The notes: generated by a model not told the origin, from the letters alone. A stretch of 64,000 nt of DNA from Streptomyces tuirus (GCF_014701095.1 NZ_AP023439.1:7428001-7492000), one strand, 5' to 3'. Counted from the stretch's first letter, positions 53,449-63,158 are shown. Numbers and translations: made by a program.

Positions 53449-53967
53449 ATGGCAGCATCAGAGAACCAGCTCTTACCAGCAGCAGGTGCATACGAGATCG
53501 ATCAGGCGGCATCAACGGTCCGCTTCGACACACGCGCCATGTTCGGGCTGCTCCCAGTCAGAGGTACCTTCACCATCGGCCACGGCCGGATCGCTGTCGC
53601 GGACCCGGCAGAAGAGTCGTTGGTGCACGTCGCAATAGAGGCAGGAAGCTTCGAGTCGGGCAATCAGCAGCGTGACGACCACGTCAGGTCCTCTGACTAC
53701 CTGGACGTGGCCCGGCATCCCGAGATCGGCTTCCGGAGCCAGCGTCTGGAACGATCCGGCGCTGATGCCACTTTGTGCGGCGAGTTGACGGTATGCGGGG
53801 TGACTCAGCCGATCGCCGTCACACTCGACACGGTTGCCCACGAGGGCAGGCGGCTGACAGCGAGCGGCACTACCACGATCGACAGGTACGCCTTCGGCAT
53901 CACCAAGGCCAAGGGCATGACGGGGCGGCATCTCAAGATCACTTTGGAAGTCGTCGCACATCGCTGA
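53449..53967 (+). CDS. YceI-family protein
   Basis: 172 residues with YceI lipocalin-like pattern: YEIDQAASTVRFDTRAMFGLL, VRGTFTIGHGRI, then DDHVRSSDYLDVARHPEIGF and CGELTVCGVTQPIAV. YceI proteins bind isoprenoid chains. There is no signal peptide, so this one is cytoplasmic, as often in actinobacteria. ATG 53449 follows ACGGAGG. Confidence 0.88.
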   Translation: MAASENQLLPAAGAYEIDQAASTVRFDTRAMFGLLPVRGTFTIGHGRIAVADPAEESLVHVAIEAGSFESGNQQRDDHVRSSDYLDVARHPEIGFRSQRLERSGADATLCGELTVCGVTQPIAVTLDTVAHEGRRLTASGTTTIDRYAFGITKAKGMTGRHLKITLEVVAHR

Positions 53968-54009
53968 ACCGATCGTGGTGCTGAGCGGCGCATGGACCGG
54001 CGTGGCAGT

Positions 54010-54175
54010 GATGAGGTCGGCCTGCGGCGTCTTGCGATCGGGCCGCCCTGGTGCTGGCGAGCCGGTAGGACTCCGTGCCGGTCTCGATGATGACCCGCCG
54101 AAGGTGAGGCGGTCGACGATGGCCGCGCAGAGCCGCGGATCGGATCGGTGAACATCCTGGTCCAGCCGCCGAGGC
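54010..54175 (-). pseudogene. IstB-like ATPase fragment (IS21-type relic)
   Basis: On the minus strand two frames joined by a shift read DPRLCAAIVDRLTFGG and then IIETGTESYRLA, the conserved C-terminus of IstB helper ATPases (...VDRLIHHAHIIETGTESYRL...). Walker motifs are absent. An IS21-type insertion remnant next to a truncated GMC gene. Confidence 0.6.
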
Positions 54176-54364
54176 GTTCTCGGCCCTGAGCGACAACTGG
54201 TGTCGGATCCCGTCAACAAAACCATGGGATCGCCGCGACTCACTCGGAACGCGAGTCCGAGACATCTCCGCCATCTCGGTGAATGACTCCACCACACAAG
54301 TTGAAACGATGAACGAAGCCAGCACAGTGGACCCCGCCGCCCGTGTCACGCGCCGCGATCCTGC

Positions 54365-54636
54365 CTGGCCGAGCACCGGCGTGCCGACTTCCGCGTGCCG
54401 CGCTCCACGGACGACGCCGGCCTGCTCGACTTCGCCCGGCGCGAGTTGCAGACTCTTTACCACCCGGCGAGCAGTTGCTCCATCGTCCCGTCGTGGACTC
54501 CCGGCTCAGGGTGCCCGGCGTGAACGGCCTGCGGGTGGTGGACGCCTCGGTGTTGCCCACTGTGGTGCGGGGCAACACCAACGCCCCGACGATCATGATC
54601 CCGGAGAAGGGCGCAGACATGATCCGCGGTCTTTGA
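54365..54636 (+). pseudogene. C-terminal fragment of a GMC oxidoreductase, frameshifted
   Basis: A first frame reads FRVPRSTDDAGLLDFARREL followed by QTLYHPASS; after a shift near 54475 a second frame gives VDSRLRVPGVNGLRVVDASV and LPTVVRGNTNAPTIMIPEKG, the GMC C-terminal signature region. The N-terminal FAD domain is missing. Unlike betA here, the sequence resembles generic GMC alcohol oxidases. Truncated beside the IstB relic. Confidence 0.7.
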
Positions 54637-54639
54637 TCT

Positions 54640-55065
54640 CCAAACAGGGCAGGAGCAGGACTCCGTTGGGCCCGCCCGACCGCCCGGACAAGGCACGTTG
54701 AACGGTCGGTGCGGAAGGGATGCCGTGGGCGAGCGGTCACCATCTGCGGTCATGGCCGGTGACTTCCTCTCTTTCGTTCAGCCGGCCCAGGTCGGGTCCT
54801 GGCGGCTCGGACGCCTCGAAGCCGAGAGATGCGGCTATCGCCCGCCAAAGGATTGAGACAACGCCACGCCGAGTGCGTATCGCTTGAAAAGGAGACGAGG
54901 CGCACCTCTGCGGTCCGGCTCACCAACAGACGACATCGACCCGATTTCCCGCGCTGACCGGCCAGTTCAGCAGATCACTGGAGTGGCCGGCACGCATTCC
55001 ACGGAGCGCTACGCGGTCCGTGGTGGCGCCCCACCCCGGACCTGGTTGGTCGAGGAGGACTACCG
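54640..55065. other. Intergenic, no supported gene
   Basis: About 430 bases with no convincing gene or repeat; probably contains the promoter for the peptidoglycan-binding protein. Confidence 0.5.
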
Positions 55066-56184
55066 ATGGGATTCGACGAGGCCGAACCGCCACGGGCCCT
55101 CAACTGGGGGCGCGAGCCCGCGCAAGAGATCCAAGATTCGTTTCAGGCAGTTCTCAGCGCCCTGGATGCCGCTCGCGCCGATCTCTACGCGAGGGAGGAG
55201 CACCAAGGTTTCGGAAGCCCGTTACCGTCCACGGACCGCCCCAGCGCAACAGCCGCATACGGCAGCCCCACCCATGCCGTCCCGTCCCTGCCGCCACCGC
55301 AGCCGGGGACGCAGGGCCTGGGATCCCGGCCCGAGCTGGTTCCGGTCCGTCCGGAAGGCCTCCCACCGTCTGCCGACCCGCCCCAACCCGCTTGGGACCG
55401 GCCGGCCGACGGGAACGCCGCAGTAGGGCCGCTGTGGTCACGCGGGGCGCGGCAGGAGGCGGTCGCACCACGGGAGGCGGGACAGCCACCCACTGCGCCC
55501 GGTGGGGGCCCGGCGCAGGCCGAACGGCCGGCAGCTTTCCCGCCGCCCCCAGTCGCTCTGCAGGATCGTGCGCGCCGATGGACCGACTCAGCTGAGGACT
55601 CCCCCTACCCATCGCGGGCCGCGCAGCCGAACCGCTTCGTCGCCCCGCCCTCGCAGACGCCACTGCGGCCAGAACCGGTCCGCCCCCGTGAGCCCAGGGG
55701 AAGCCAACGACATCGCCGCTTCACCGACCGGCGACACAGCCGGCTCGCCGGAGTCTTCGGCCTGGGCGCCGTGAGCGGATTGATCCTTGCCTCTTCGCTG
55801 CTCAGCAACGGCGACTCCGCACCGGCGACGCCGCCTGCGTCCTTGGAGCAGCCGGACCGGCCATTGCCTGAGAATCCGGCACCTGCGGCCCCGTCCCCAC
55901 CGAACGGGCAACCGAACCGGCCGGCTCCCGGCAACGCGTCGCTACCCGAGATCCCGGGCACCGGGCTGCTGCGCCCAGGCGACACCGGCCACGGTGTTTA
56001 CGAGTTGCAGGTACGTCTGCTCCAGATCCCTCACATCTATGACGGCGGCGCCATCAACGGCCGTTACGACACGGAGGTCCGTCAGGCAGTGGTCCGATTC
56101 CAGAATGCATATGGCATCCATGGAGACGAGACCGGCGTCTACGGGGACAGCACTCGACACGCCCTCATGCTGCGGACGCAATAG
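55066..56184 (+). CDS. Membrane-anchored peptidoglycan-binding protein
   Basis: 372 residues. A long Pro-rich cytoplasmic N-terminus (~residues 1-225), one membrane helix (LAGVFGLGAVSGLILASSLL), a Pro/Ala/Asn-rich external linker, and a C-terminal peptidoglycan_binding_1 domain (LRPGDTGHGVYELQVRLLQI ... GRYDTEVRQAVVRFQNAYGI). This type II topology places the domain in the cell wall. ATG 55066 follows GAGGAGGA. Probably a structural or sensory wall protein. Confidence 0.85.
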   Translation: MGFDEAEPPRALNWGREPAQEIQDSFQAVLSALDAARADLYAREEHQGFGSPLPSTDRPSATAAYGSPTHAVPSLPPPQPGTQGLGSRPELVPVRPEGLPPSADPPQPAWDRPADGNAAVGPLWSRGARQEAVAPREAGQPPTAPGGGPAQAERPAAFPPPPVALQDRARRWTDSAEDSPYPSRAAQPNRFVAPPSQTPLRPEPVRPREPRGSQRHRRFTDRRHSRLAGVFGLGAVSGLILASSLLSNGDSAPATPPASLEQPDRPLPENPAPAAPSPPNGQPNRPAPGNASLPEIPGTGLLRPGDTGHGVYELQVRLLQIPHIYDGGAINGRYDTEVRQAVVRFQNAYGIHGDETGVYGDSTRHALMLRTQ

Positions 56185-56241
56185 CCGCACAGCTACATGC
56201 CAGATGCCGCGACACCTGACGGGCTGCTGGAAGTCACCTCA

Positions 56242-56329
56242 CGGAGCAGTTCCGCGTCGGCGCGGAGACCACGGCCTGTGCGGCACGGGCGACCCATCCG
56301 ACGGAGTATCCCCGCGTCGGCGGGGACAC
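56242..56329 (-). CRISPR. Degenerate two-repeat CRISPR-like remnant (type I-E-like)
   Basis: Two related 28-mers, on the plus strand at 56242-56269 and 56302-56329, start 60 bp apart, leaving a 32-bp spacer. They match at 22 of 28 positions. The second (minus strand: GTGTCCCCGCCGACGCGGGG plus 8 more bases) looks like the type I-E repeats of Streptomyces. No third repeat and no cas genes nearby. Could be chance hairpins. Confidence 0.4.
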
Positions 56330-56521
56330 GAGGTACGTGGTCCCCCGGTCCGGAACGGAGAGAGTTACCCCCTCACCGGAGCAGGCCCGTCGGCCCACCC
56401 CCACCTCGTCCACCTGCCAATCGGGCAGGCAGCGCGTATCGGTGGACGCACTCGGGCGAGGCGCCGGTGCGGACGGGGTACACACGTGCCTGGAGTGATC
56501 GCGTCGGGCAGGAGGATGGCA

Positions 56522-57790
56522 GTGACGCTTTCGGACGTGGTTTACGTCTGCCTGGGCCTGGGGGCGCTGGGGGCGGCTGTGCTGCCCCGAGTGGTGTCCA
56601 GACGGCCGTTGTCCCTGCCCATGGTCTTCCTCGCGGCGGGTGTTCTCATCGAGTTGTTGCCGGTGGGCGTGCCGACCGTGGATCCCGTTCGTGACCGGCT
56701 TTGGGTCGAGCACACCACAGAGGTGTGTGTGATTGTGTCGCTGATGGGCGCGGGGCTCGCCATCGACCGGCCCTTCGGGTGGCGCCGGTGGTCCAGTGCC
56801 TGGCGGCTGCTGGGCATCACGATGCCGCTGACGGTGGCGGCCGTCGCCCTGCTGGCCTGGGGGCTGCTCGACTGGCCACCCGCTGCCGCTCTGCTGCTGG
56901 GTGCTGTGCTCGCTCCCACGGACCCTGTGCTGGCCGGCGAGGTGCGCGTGGGGGAGCCGCTCGGCACCGAGCGCGACGAGGACGAGGTGCGGTTCTCCCT
57001 GACCAGTGAGGCAGGGCTGAACGACGGACTCGCCTTCCCGTTCGTCTACGCGGCGATCGCCCTCGCCGCGGCGGCCGGGACAGGGTGGTCGGCGGACTGG
57101 ATCGGATCGTGGGCGCTGACCGACCTCCTGGGCAAGTGCGCTGTCGGGCTGGCCGTCGGGGGCGGTATCGGCTGGCTGCTCGGGTGGATGTTCTTCCGGG
57201 TGCGTGCCCCGGAACTGCGGCTGTCCGAGCACATGGAGGGCTTCGTGGCGCTGGGCGCCACCTTCGTGTCGTACGGCGTCGCCGAGGTGCTCCACGGTTA
57301 CGGCTTCCTGTCCGTGTTTGTGACCGCCTGTGTCATCCGGGCGGCCGAGCGCAGTCACGGCTATCACAAGGTGCTGCACGAGTTCACCGAGCAGATCGAG
57401 CGGTTGCTCACGGCCGTCCTGCTGTTCCTGCTCGGTGGATACCTGGTGGCCGGTGCCTTGTCCGCCCTGACGTTCATGGGCGCGGTGCTGGGGGCGCTGG
57501 TGCTGCTCGTCGTCCGGCCGCTGACCGGGTGGCTGGCTCAGGTCCGCACCGTCATGGGGAAGAAAGAGCGGGCCGTGGTCGCCTTGTTCGGGATCCGGGG
57601 CATCGGTTCGCTGTTCTACCTGGCTTACGCCTTGGGGCAGGACTCCTTCGGTGGGCTGGAACGGGAATTGTGGGCGATCGTAGCCCTCACGGTGGTGATC
57701 TCGGTGGTGCTGCACGGGGTCATGGCGTCCCCGGCCATCGGCTACCTGGAACGGCGGCGCGAGGGTGCGGAAATCAGCGGTCGGTCGTAG
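56522..57790 (+). CDS. NhaP-type Na+/H+ (cation:proton) antiporter
   Basis: 422-residue membrane protein with ~12 helices. Key motif AVLAPTDPVLAGEV (unwound-helix Asp) and TSEAGLNDGLAFPFVY (ND motif of CPA1 exchangers), plus FGIRGIGSLFYL near the C-terminus. GTG 56522 is chosen because GGAGG lies 6 bases upstream; ATG 56516 would sit directly on the ribosome site. Exports Na+ or K+ in exchange for protons, fitting osmotic/pH homeostasis. Confidence 0.85.
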   Translation: MTLSDVVYVCLGLGALGAAVLPRVVSRRPLSLPMVFLAAGVLIELLPVGVPTVDPVRDRLWVEHTTEVCVIVSLMGAGLAIDRPFGWRRWSSAWRLLGITMPLTVAAVALLAWGLLDWPPAAALLLGAVLAPTDPVLAGEVRVGEPLGTERDEDEVRFSLTSEAGLNDGLAFPFVYAAIALAAAAGTGWSADWIGSWALTDLLGKCAVGLAVGGGIGWLLGWMFFRVRAPELRLSEHMEGFVALGATFVSYGVAEVLHGYGFLSVFVTACVIRAAERSHGYHKVLHEFTEQIERLLTAVLLFLLGGYLVAGALSALTFMGAVLGALVLLVVRPLTGWLAQVRTVMGKKERAVVALFGIRGIGSLFYLAYALGQDSFGGLERELWAIVALTVVISVVLHGVMASPAIGYLERRREGAEISGRS

Positions 57791-57879
57791 GGGGCAGGCG
57801 TACGGGCCCGTACCCACCAAGGCGCGAGGTGAGCACGGGCCCGTAGAGGAGCCGGGCCGCCGGGGGGGGAGTTCAGACG

Positions 57880-58430
57880 GTGGTCTTCACCGACTCCTGG
57901 TCTTCGCCGCGCTGATCTCACCGCCCTCGCGGGCGCGGACGAACTCCAGGAAGGAGTCGAGCACGCGCTTGGCGACCGGGGCGAGCAGGTACAGGCCGAT
58001 GATCGACCGGGAACCAGGTCAGCACGGTCTCGAAGGCGTCGGAGGTGATGGTGACGCCGCCGATGCTCTCGCCCGCGCGGGCCTCGGCCCAGTTGGCCGG
58101 GTTGACGATGACGATGGTCAGCGCGGTCATGGTGCAGATGACGACCGTGTCGGTGAACGGCTCCAGCAGGGCGACCAGGCCCTCGCGCGCGGGGTGCTTG
58201 GTCTTGACCGCGGAGTGGGCGATCGGGGGCGGAGCCGAGACCGGCCTCGTTGGAGAACGCGGCCCGCCGGAAACCGATGATCAGGGCACCGAGCACACCG
58301 CCGGCGACGCCGTCGGCCTCGAAGGCGCCCTGCAGGATGGTCTGCAAGGCGTCCGGTACGTGGGTGACGTTGCCCAGGATGACGACCAGGCAGGCCACGA
58401 TGGAGATGCCGGTGTCGGTTCGACGCCCCC
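57880..58430 (-). pseudogene. AGCS-type alanine/glycine:cation symporter relic
   Basis: Minus-strand pieces in different frames: VTHVPDALQTILQGAFEADG and AAFSNEAGLGSAP (about 58210-58385), then TALTIVIVNPANWAEARAGE (about 58070-58130), then IIGLYLLAPVAKRVLDSFLE to the end (about 57910-58000). Together they are the C-terminal third of an AGCS symporter, broken by at least two frameshifts and lacking the N-terminal helices. Confidence 0.72.
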
Positions 58431-58437
58431 AGGAACG

Positions 58438-59313
58438 TTACGGCACGGGCGACTTCCCGGTGCTGTGAGTGTCCGTCACCCGTCGGGCCTCCGCCTCCCG
58501 CGCGAGTTCCGCGGCGAACTGAGCGCCGGTGAGCAGCGCCAGGTTCGACAGCCACAGCCAGACGAGGAAGACCACAGCCCCCGCCAGTGAGCCGTACAGC
58601 CGGTTGTAGACACCGAGCGTCGAGGCGTACAGGGAGAACCCCGCGGACACGGCCAGCCACAGCACGGCGGCCAGCACTCCGCCGGGCAGGCTGTACGCGC
58701 GTCGGCGGGCCGGTACGGGGCCGGTGTGGAAGACGACCATGACCAGGAGTGCGACCAGACACAGCAGCAGAGGCCAGCGCAGCGAGCCCCACACCCATGC
58801 GACGGTGGCGTCCACGCCGAACGGGCGGCCCACGGCCTGTGTGAACGGGCCGCTCAGCAGCAGCGTGAGCGAGCCGAGCAGGAGCAGACCGACCAGCGCG
58901 AGCGCGGTGAGCACGATCCGGTGCGCCCGGCGCCAGGGCGAGCGGCGGTCCTCGACCCGGTGCATGTGGTGCAGGGCGCGGCGGAAGACCGCCAGATAGC
59001 TGGTCGCCGACCACAACGCGCTGGCCGTTCCGACCGCCATCAGGGACCAGGCCGTACCGGCCGCTCCCAACGCCCGGGCGAGCCCGGCGTGCAGTTCACG
59101 GCCGGACTGGGCGGGCGCGTAAGCGGTGACGTGAGCGGCGAACTCCTCGGCCGTCTCCGGGCTGATCAGGGCGAACGCCAGGACGATGGCCGGCAGCGCG
59201 GGCAGCACGGCCAGGATCGAGTAGTACGTCAGTGCCGCCGCGTAGTCCGAGATGTCGTCGTTCCACAGGGACAGCGGCGTGTGCCGCAGAGCCGGCCACC
59301 ACCGCGCGCTCAT
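58438..59313 (-). CDS. YihY/BrkB-family membrane protein
   Basis: 291 residues, six membrane helices: AALTYYSILAVLPALPAIVL, WSLMAVGTASALWSATSYLA, IVLTALALVGLLLLGSLTLL, WPLLLCLVALLVMVVFHTG, LPGGVLAAVLWLAVSAGFSL and AGAVVFLVWLWLSNLALLTG. This is the YihY (UPF0761) family, once misnamed RNase BN. ATG 59313 is chosen for position; the frame to 59559 is unsupported. Function unclear in the family. Confidence 0.83.
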   Translation of the reverse strand: MSARWWPALRHTPLSLWNDDISDYAAALTYYSILAVLPALPAIVLAFALISPETAEEFAAHVTAYAPAQSGRELHAGLARALGAAGTAWSLMAVGTASALWSATSYLAVFRRALHHMHRVEDRRSPWRRAHRIVLTALALVGLLLLGSLTLLLSGPFTQAVGRPFGVDATVAWVWGSLRWPLLLCLVALLVMVVFHTGPVPARRRAYSLPGGVLAAVLWLAVSAGFSLYASTLGVYNRLYGSLAGAVVFLVWLWLSNLALLTGAQFAAELAREAEARRVTDTHSTGKSPVP

Positions 59314-60001
59314 ACCCGCCCACCTCTCACCGGATCCGTCGTCGCAGGTCCTCGTGCCCGGTCGCTGCTGCTCCACGCACCCCGGCGGAGTCTGTGGCCT
59401 CCCACTCGGGCAGCCGGACGTCGCGGCTCGTGTTCCCCGCGGTTCCCCGTACGATCTGGCACGCCTATAGCACGGACGGGTTCGTCCACACCCCCAACCT
59501 GGTCTTCGAGTAGGGGTGCCGCGGGCCCGGGCGCCAGTGTCGGCGAGCACGCTGTCCAACTCTGTTGGTGGTGCGAGACGAGCCCGGCGTGTGGTCGTTC
59601 CAGACTGGCCATGAACAAGACTGAACGAGACGGAAACCGAGACGGACGGTCACGCAGGGCTGAGGCGCCCGGCCTGTCCAATTGCCGGTCTGACCGCTTC
59701 GACCATACGACGTCCGGGCGCAAGACCACCGCATGGAGTACTGATCCGTCCCCGGCTCGGTGGGGCCTTCCTGCGTGCCCTGGTGCTACGAGCAACCGTC
59801 CGACTATCGGCGGCTGTTCGTAGCCGCTGATGTCAGCGTCGGATGTCATTCGGATCATCCAGACAGCGCCAGGAGGATCAGACGCCCTTCCGTGCGAACC
59901 GAACGCGATACCGCCCCACAGGAGTTCCCCAGGGTGCTGAGCCCGTGGTCGATCGAAGACACTGCCGTGCCCTTCCGGTGCTCTTGGTCGTTGTGACGGT
60001 C
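59314..60001. other. Intergenic, no supported gene
   Basis: Nearly 690 bases with only long low-quality open frames, none with recognisable protein sequence or ribosome site. Probably promoter regions for the genes on either side, perhaps with decayed sequence. Confidence 0.5.
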
Positions 60002-60268
60002 ATGCGGAAGATCATTGCTTGTGGCCTGATCACCATGGCAGCGCTCTCGGCCGCCACGCCGGCCCTAGCCGCCGACGACACCTCTCCCGGCAGCGGCTTG
60101 AGCGCCGCGAACAACAACTGGAACTTCAGCGCTGCCGCCGTGTGCCTGCAGGAGGTCGCGGTCGTGCCCGTGCTCGGCGACTACGCCTCTGATCACGTCA
60201 GCAACTGCTCGCTGGGTAATGTCGTCGATCAGGCCGTCGATGGCGTGCAGACGCTGGGCCGCCCCTGA
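60002..60268 (+). CDS. Small secreted protein, 88 aa
   Basis: A clean signal peptide (MRKIIACGLITMAALSAATPALA) followed by a ~65-residue mature part with two Cys (SAAAVCLQEVAVVPVLGDYA, DHVSNCSLGNVVDQ). The size, pattern and Asn-rich start (SAANNNWNFS) resemble small Streptomyces-specific secreted proteins of unknown role; it lacks the chaplin and rodlin signatures. Weak ribosome site. Confidence 0.65.
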   Translation: MRKIIACGLITMAALSAATPALAADDTSPGSGLSAANNNWNFSAAAVCLQEVAVVPVLGDYASDHVSNCSLGNVVDQAVDGVQTLGRP

Positions 60269-60906
60269 CGCGGCCGCGTCGCCCCGGACTGCGGTTGCCC
60301 ACGGACTGGGCTTCCGGTCCGGCCCTGCCGAACGCCCGGCATCTGAATGCGGACGCCGGCAGAGTGGCCAAGTAGACGAGCGCGCCGGCGGCAAGAGCGC
60401 CGGCGGCAACCTCGCGCGGGGCGAGCTACAGCGCCTGGTCGCCACTTTGCGCCACCCCCTAAGGCAACGGTCCGTCACTAGAAGGTGAGCAACAGTGCGA
60501 GGGCCCGCGCCCCTGGCTCTGCTGGTGTCGCCGGGCCCCTGCGACGGCGCAGACACGGGCCTGCGCCGCATCGACAGCGACCATGTCCTGCTTCGGCAGC
60601 CAACTGGGTACTCCCACCCTGCGTTAGCCCCCCCCGGAGCTAGGGGGATGGGTGTGAACCAATCGTCTGCCTCTCAGTCGCCACTGCACAGTGGCGCGCG
60701 CAGTGTAGCGGCGGGCAATGGCGTACACCGGCGGTCCTGAGTCGGCGCCGTGGTCACCACTCATGTGAGGAATGGGAGTTGCATGCCCCCTGCGGGTGAC
60801 CTGACCAGTCACCCATGTCGTCTGGGTTCGGTCGTCTGCAACCGTCAGAGTCGAGAGCGGAGTGTTCCGTTCCTCTCCTCGTGGGTCCCGACGAAAGGGC
60901 ATAGGC
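60269..60906. other. Intergenic, no supported gene
   Basis: No gene is supported. It holds a short direct repeat (GCGCCGGCGGCAA twice, 60382 and 60397) and a GCCACTG-CA-CAGTGGC inverted repeat (60680-60695) that could be an operator ahead of the SGNH relic. Confidence 0.45.
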
Positions 60907-61756
60907 ATGCCTTCGGCCATGCGTAAGAGGCTGGTGCTTCCAGGCCACGGAGAACTACCCCGCCGTCGCCACCCAGCGCCTCAAGGACAAGGACATCACC
61001 CTCGACGTCCAGTCGGACGTCTCCTGCGGCGGCGCGCTCGTCGAACACTTCTGGAAGGAGCAGCAGCTGCCCTTCGGCGCCGGGACGGTCCCGGCGCAGC
61101 AGGACGCGCTTAAGGACGATACCCAGTTGGTCGTGGGTGGTATGGGCGGCAACACGATGGGCTTCACCAGCATCCTCAAGCAGTGCTCCGACGAGCTCCG
61201 CAAGCACCCTCTGCTGCCCGGAGAACCGGTGGACCCGGACCAACCGGCCGGCGAGTGCCGGGACTTCCTTGAGTGGGAAGACGGAAAGGCATGGCTGGAC
61301 TACCGGCTCGATCAGGTCGAAGGGGACCTGGAGCAGACGCTCATGCGCATGAGCTACTTCGCCCCGGACGCCGAGCGTGTCCTGGTCGGTTACCCCAGGC
61401 TCGTGCCCAAGAACACGACCAAGTGCCTGACCGCGGCCCCCGGCCAGACGGAACTGCCGTTCGCCGACATCCCCCAGGACGCGCTGCCCATCCTGGGCCA
61501 GGCGCAGAAGCGGCTGGATGACCGCATGAAGAAGGCCGCCGCGGACAACGGTGCCGACTTCGTGGACCTCTACGCCAACACCGGAAGCAACACGGCGTGC
61601 GACGGCGCCAACCGCGGCATCGGCGGCCTGACGGAGAACTCCAAGCTCGAACTCTTCGGCCAGCCCATCCCGTGGTACGGACACCCCAACGAGAAGGGCC
61701 GCGACATCCAGGCCAAGCGCGTGGCCGCCGAGATCGAGACGGTCCTCAACCGCTGA
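60907..61756 (+). pseudogene. Secreted SGNH hydrolase/esterase with N-terminal deletion
   Basis: An intact ribosome site (GAAAGGG) and signal-like start (MPSAMRKRLVLPG, ATG 60907) run out of frame at once. The main frame, without a start, reads CFQATENYPAVATQRLKDKD, then VQSDVSCGGALVEHFW, VVGGMGGNTMGFT, and the C-terminal catalytic block IPWYGHPNEKGRDIQAKRV with the expected His. The block-I GDS-type Ser segment is missing. A deletion of some tens of codons fused the two parts in the wrong frame. The longest open frame from a start codon is 61127-61756. Confidence 0.72.
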
Positions 61757-62140
61757 CCGGACTCCACCCCCGAGCTCGCTTCACGCGAACGCCAAGTGTC
61801 TGGCCAGCCTCGCCGAACGCACCACAACGGCCGGTCCTGTGATGGGCCGGCCGCTGCGGCAGGCGCCGGACTCATGACCGGGCGTGCCCCACCCTGCTCG
61901 CGCTTCCGCCGGGGCGGGGAGTTCATGACGCCCCTTGCTGTGCGGTCTTCGGCTGGTGGGCGTGGCACGGATCGAAGCCGTACTACACGCCCGGGCCGCG
62001 CATCAGCCCTCAGCGTCCGGCTTGCCTGGGTGCTCCGCTCGCCAGGTCATGAAGGTGCGCAGGCGTTCCAGCGGCCCACGACCGTGTCCCGGCCGGGGGA
62101 CCCTGCCGGACGGGTTCCGCGCCTCTGACATCCTGGGCGC

Positions 62141-63043
62141 ATGACGCCAGCGCTCGGTACCGCCGAGGAGTTCACCTCCCACCGCCCCCGCGTGTTCGGC
62201 CTCGCTTACCGACTGCTTGGTTCCGCCGAAGACGCGGAGGACACCGTCCAGGAGGCGTACCTGCGCTGGCGCAGCGCCGAACGCGCGGCGATCGGACACC
62301 CTGGCGCCTGGCTCGCCAAGGTCGTCACCAACCTCTGCCTCAACCGACTCACCTCGGCCCGTGTGCAGCGCGAGCGGTATGTGGGGTCGTGGCTGCCGGA
62401 GCCCGTGTTCACCGAGGACGGGACGCTCGGCCCGATGGAGTCCGCGGAGCAGCGCGACGCCGTGTCGACAGCCCTGCTCATGCTGCTGGAGCGACTGACC
62501 CCGGCCGAGCGCGCGGTCTACGTCCTGCGTGAGGCGTTCGCCTACAGCCACCGGGACATCGCCGAAGTGCTCGATCTGAGTGAGGCCAACTGCCGCCAGC
62601 TGTACCGCAGGGCGCTGCGGCACGTAGCGGCGGCGCGCACCCGCTTCGAGCCCACGGTCGGGCGGCAGCGCGCGCTCGTCGAGTCCTTCGTGGCGGCGGC
62701 TCGTGAGGGAGACCTGGCCGGGCTGGAGCGCCTGCTCGCCGATGACGCCGTCTGGTGGAGCGACGGCGGCGGAAAGGTCAGCGCGGCCCTGCGTCCCATC
62801 GTCGGCCGGGAAAAGGCCATGCGCTTCCTGGGCGGCGTGCAACGGTTCGCGAGCGGCTGGGCCCTCACCGTTGCCGAGGTCAACGGCGCGTCGGCGTTGG
62901 TGGCGCACGCGGCGCGGCGGGTCGTGGCCGTCGCGTCCTTCGAACTGCGCGACAGCGGCATCGCCCAGGTGCAGGTCGTCGTGAACCCGGACAAACTCGT
63001 GTTCGCGGGCCGGCAGTTCGCCGCGATGTCTCCTGGGGCGTGA
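62141..63043 (+). CDS. ECF41-family RNA polymerase sigma factor (SigJ-like)
   Basis: 300 residues. Region 2 (VFGLAYRLLGSAEDAEDTVQ) and region 4 (LTPAERAVYVLREAFAYSHR ... LSEANCRQLYRRALRHV) are followed by a ~100-residue SnoaL-like C-terminal extension with the conserved DGGGK (WWSDGGGKVSAA) and NPDKL motifs that define ECF41. That extension regulates activity in place of an anti-sigma factor. The adjacent epimerase-like gene is the usual ECF41 partner. ATG 62141. Confidence 0.93.
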   Translation: MTPALGTAEEFTSHRPRVFGLAYRLLGSAEDAEDTVQEAYLRWRSAERAAIGHPGAWLAKVVTNLCLNRLTSARVQRERYVGSWLPEPVFTEDGTLGPMESAEQRDAVSTALLMLLERLTPAERAVYVLREAFAYSHRDIAEVLDLSEANCRQLYRRALRHVAAARTRFEPTVGRQRALVESFVAAAREGDLAGLERLLADDAVWWSDGGGKVSAALRPIVGREKAMRFLGGVQRFASGWALTVAEVNGASALVAHAARRVVAVASFELRDSGIAQVQVVVNPDKLVFAGRQFAAMSPGA

Positions 63044-63070
63044 CCCGCAGGGGTGGGATCAGCGGGGAGC

Positions 63071-63093
63071 TGTCACATCTGCGGGCGGTCGTC
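63071..63093 (+). promoter_or_regulatory. Candidate ECF41-dependent promoter
   Basis: TGTCACA (63071-63077), the -35 motif reported for ECF41 sigma factors, lies 82 bases before the next gene. A CGTC (63090-63093) follows after 12 bases, shorter than the ~16 usually described. Confidence 0.5.
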
Positions 63094-63158
63094 GGTTCTC
63101 AGTTGATGACGTGCGCTCCACCGGGGAGCGCACGCCCATCGAAGGGACAGCAACTGCG

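Noticed and set aside
59310..59858. 182-codon minus-strand frame in the gap after the YihY gene
   Set aside because: No ribosome site, no recognisable motif, low-complexity Pro/Arg/Ser composition.
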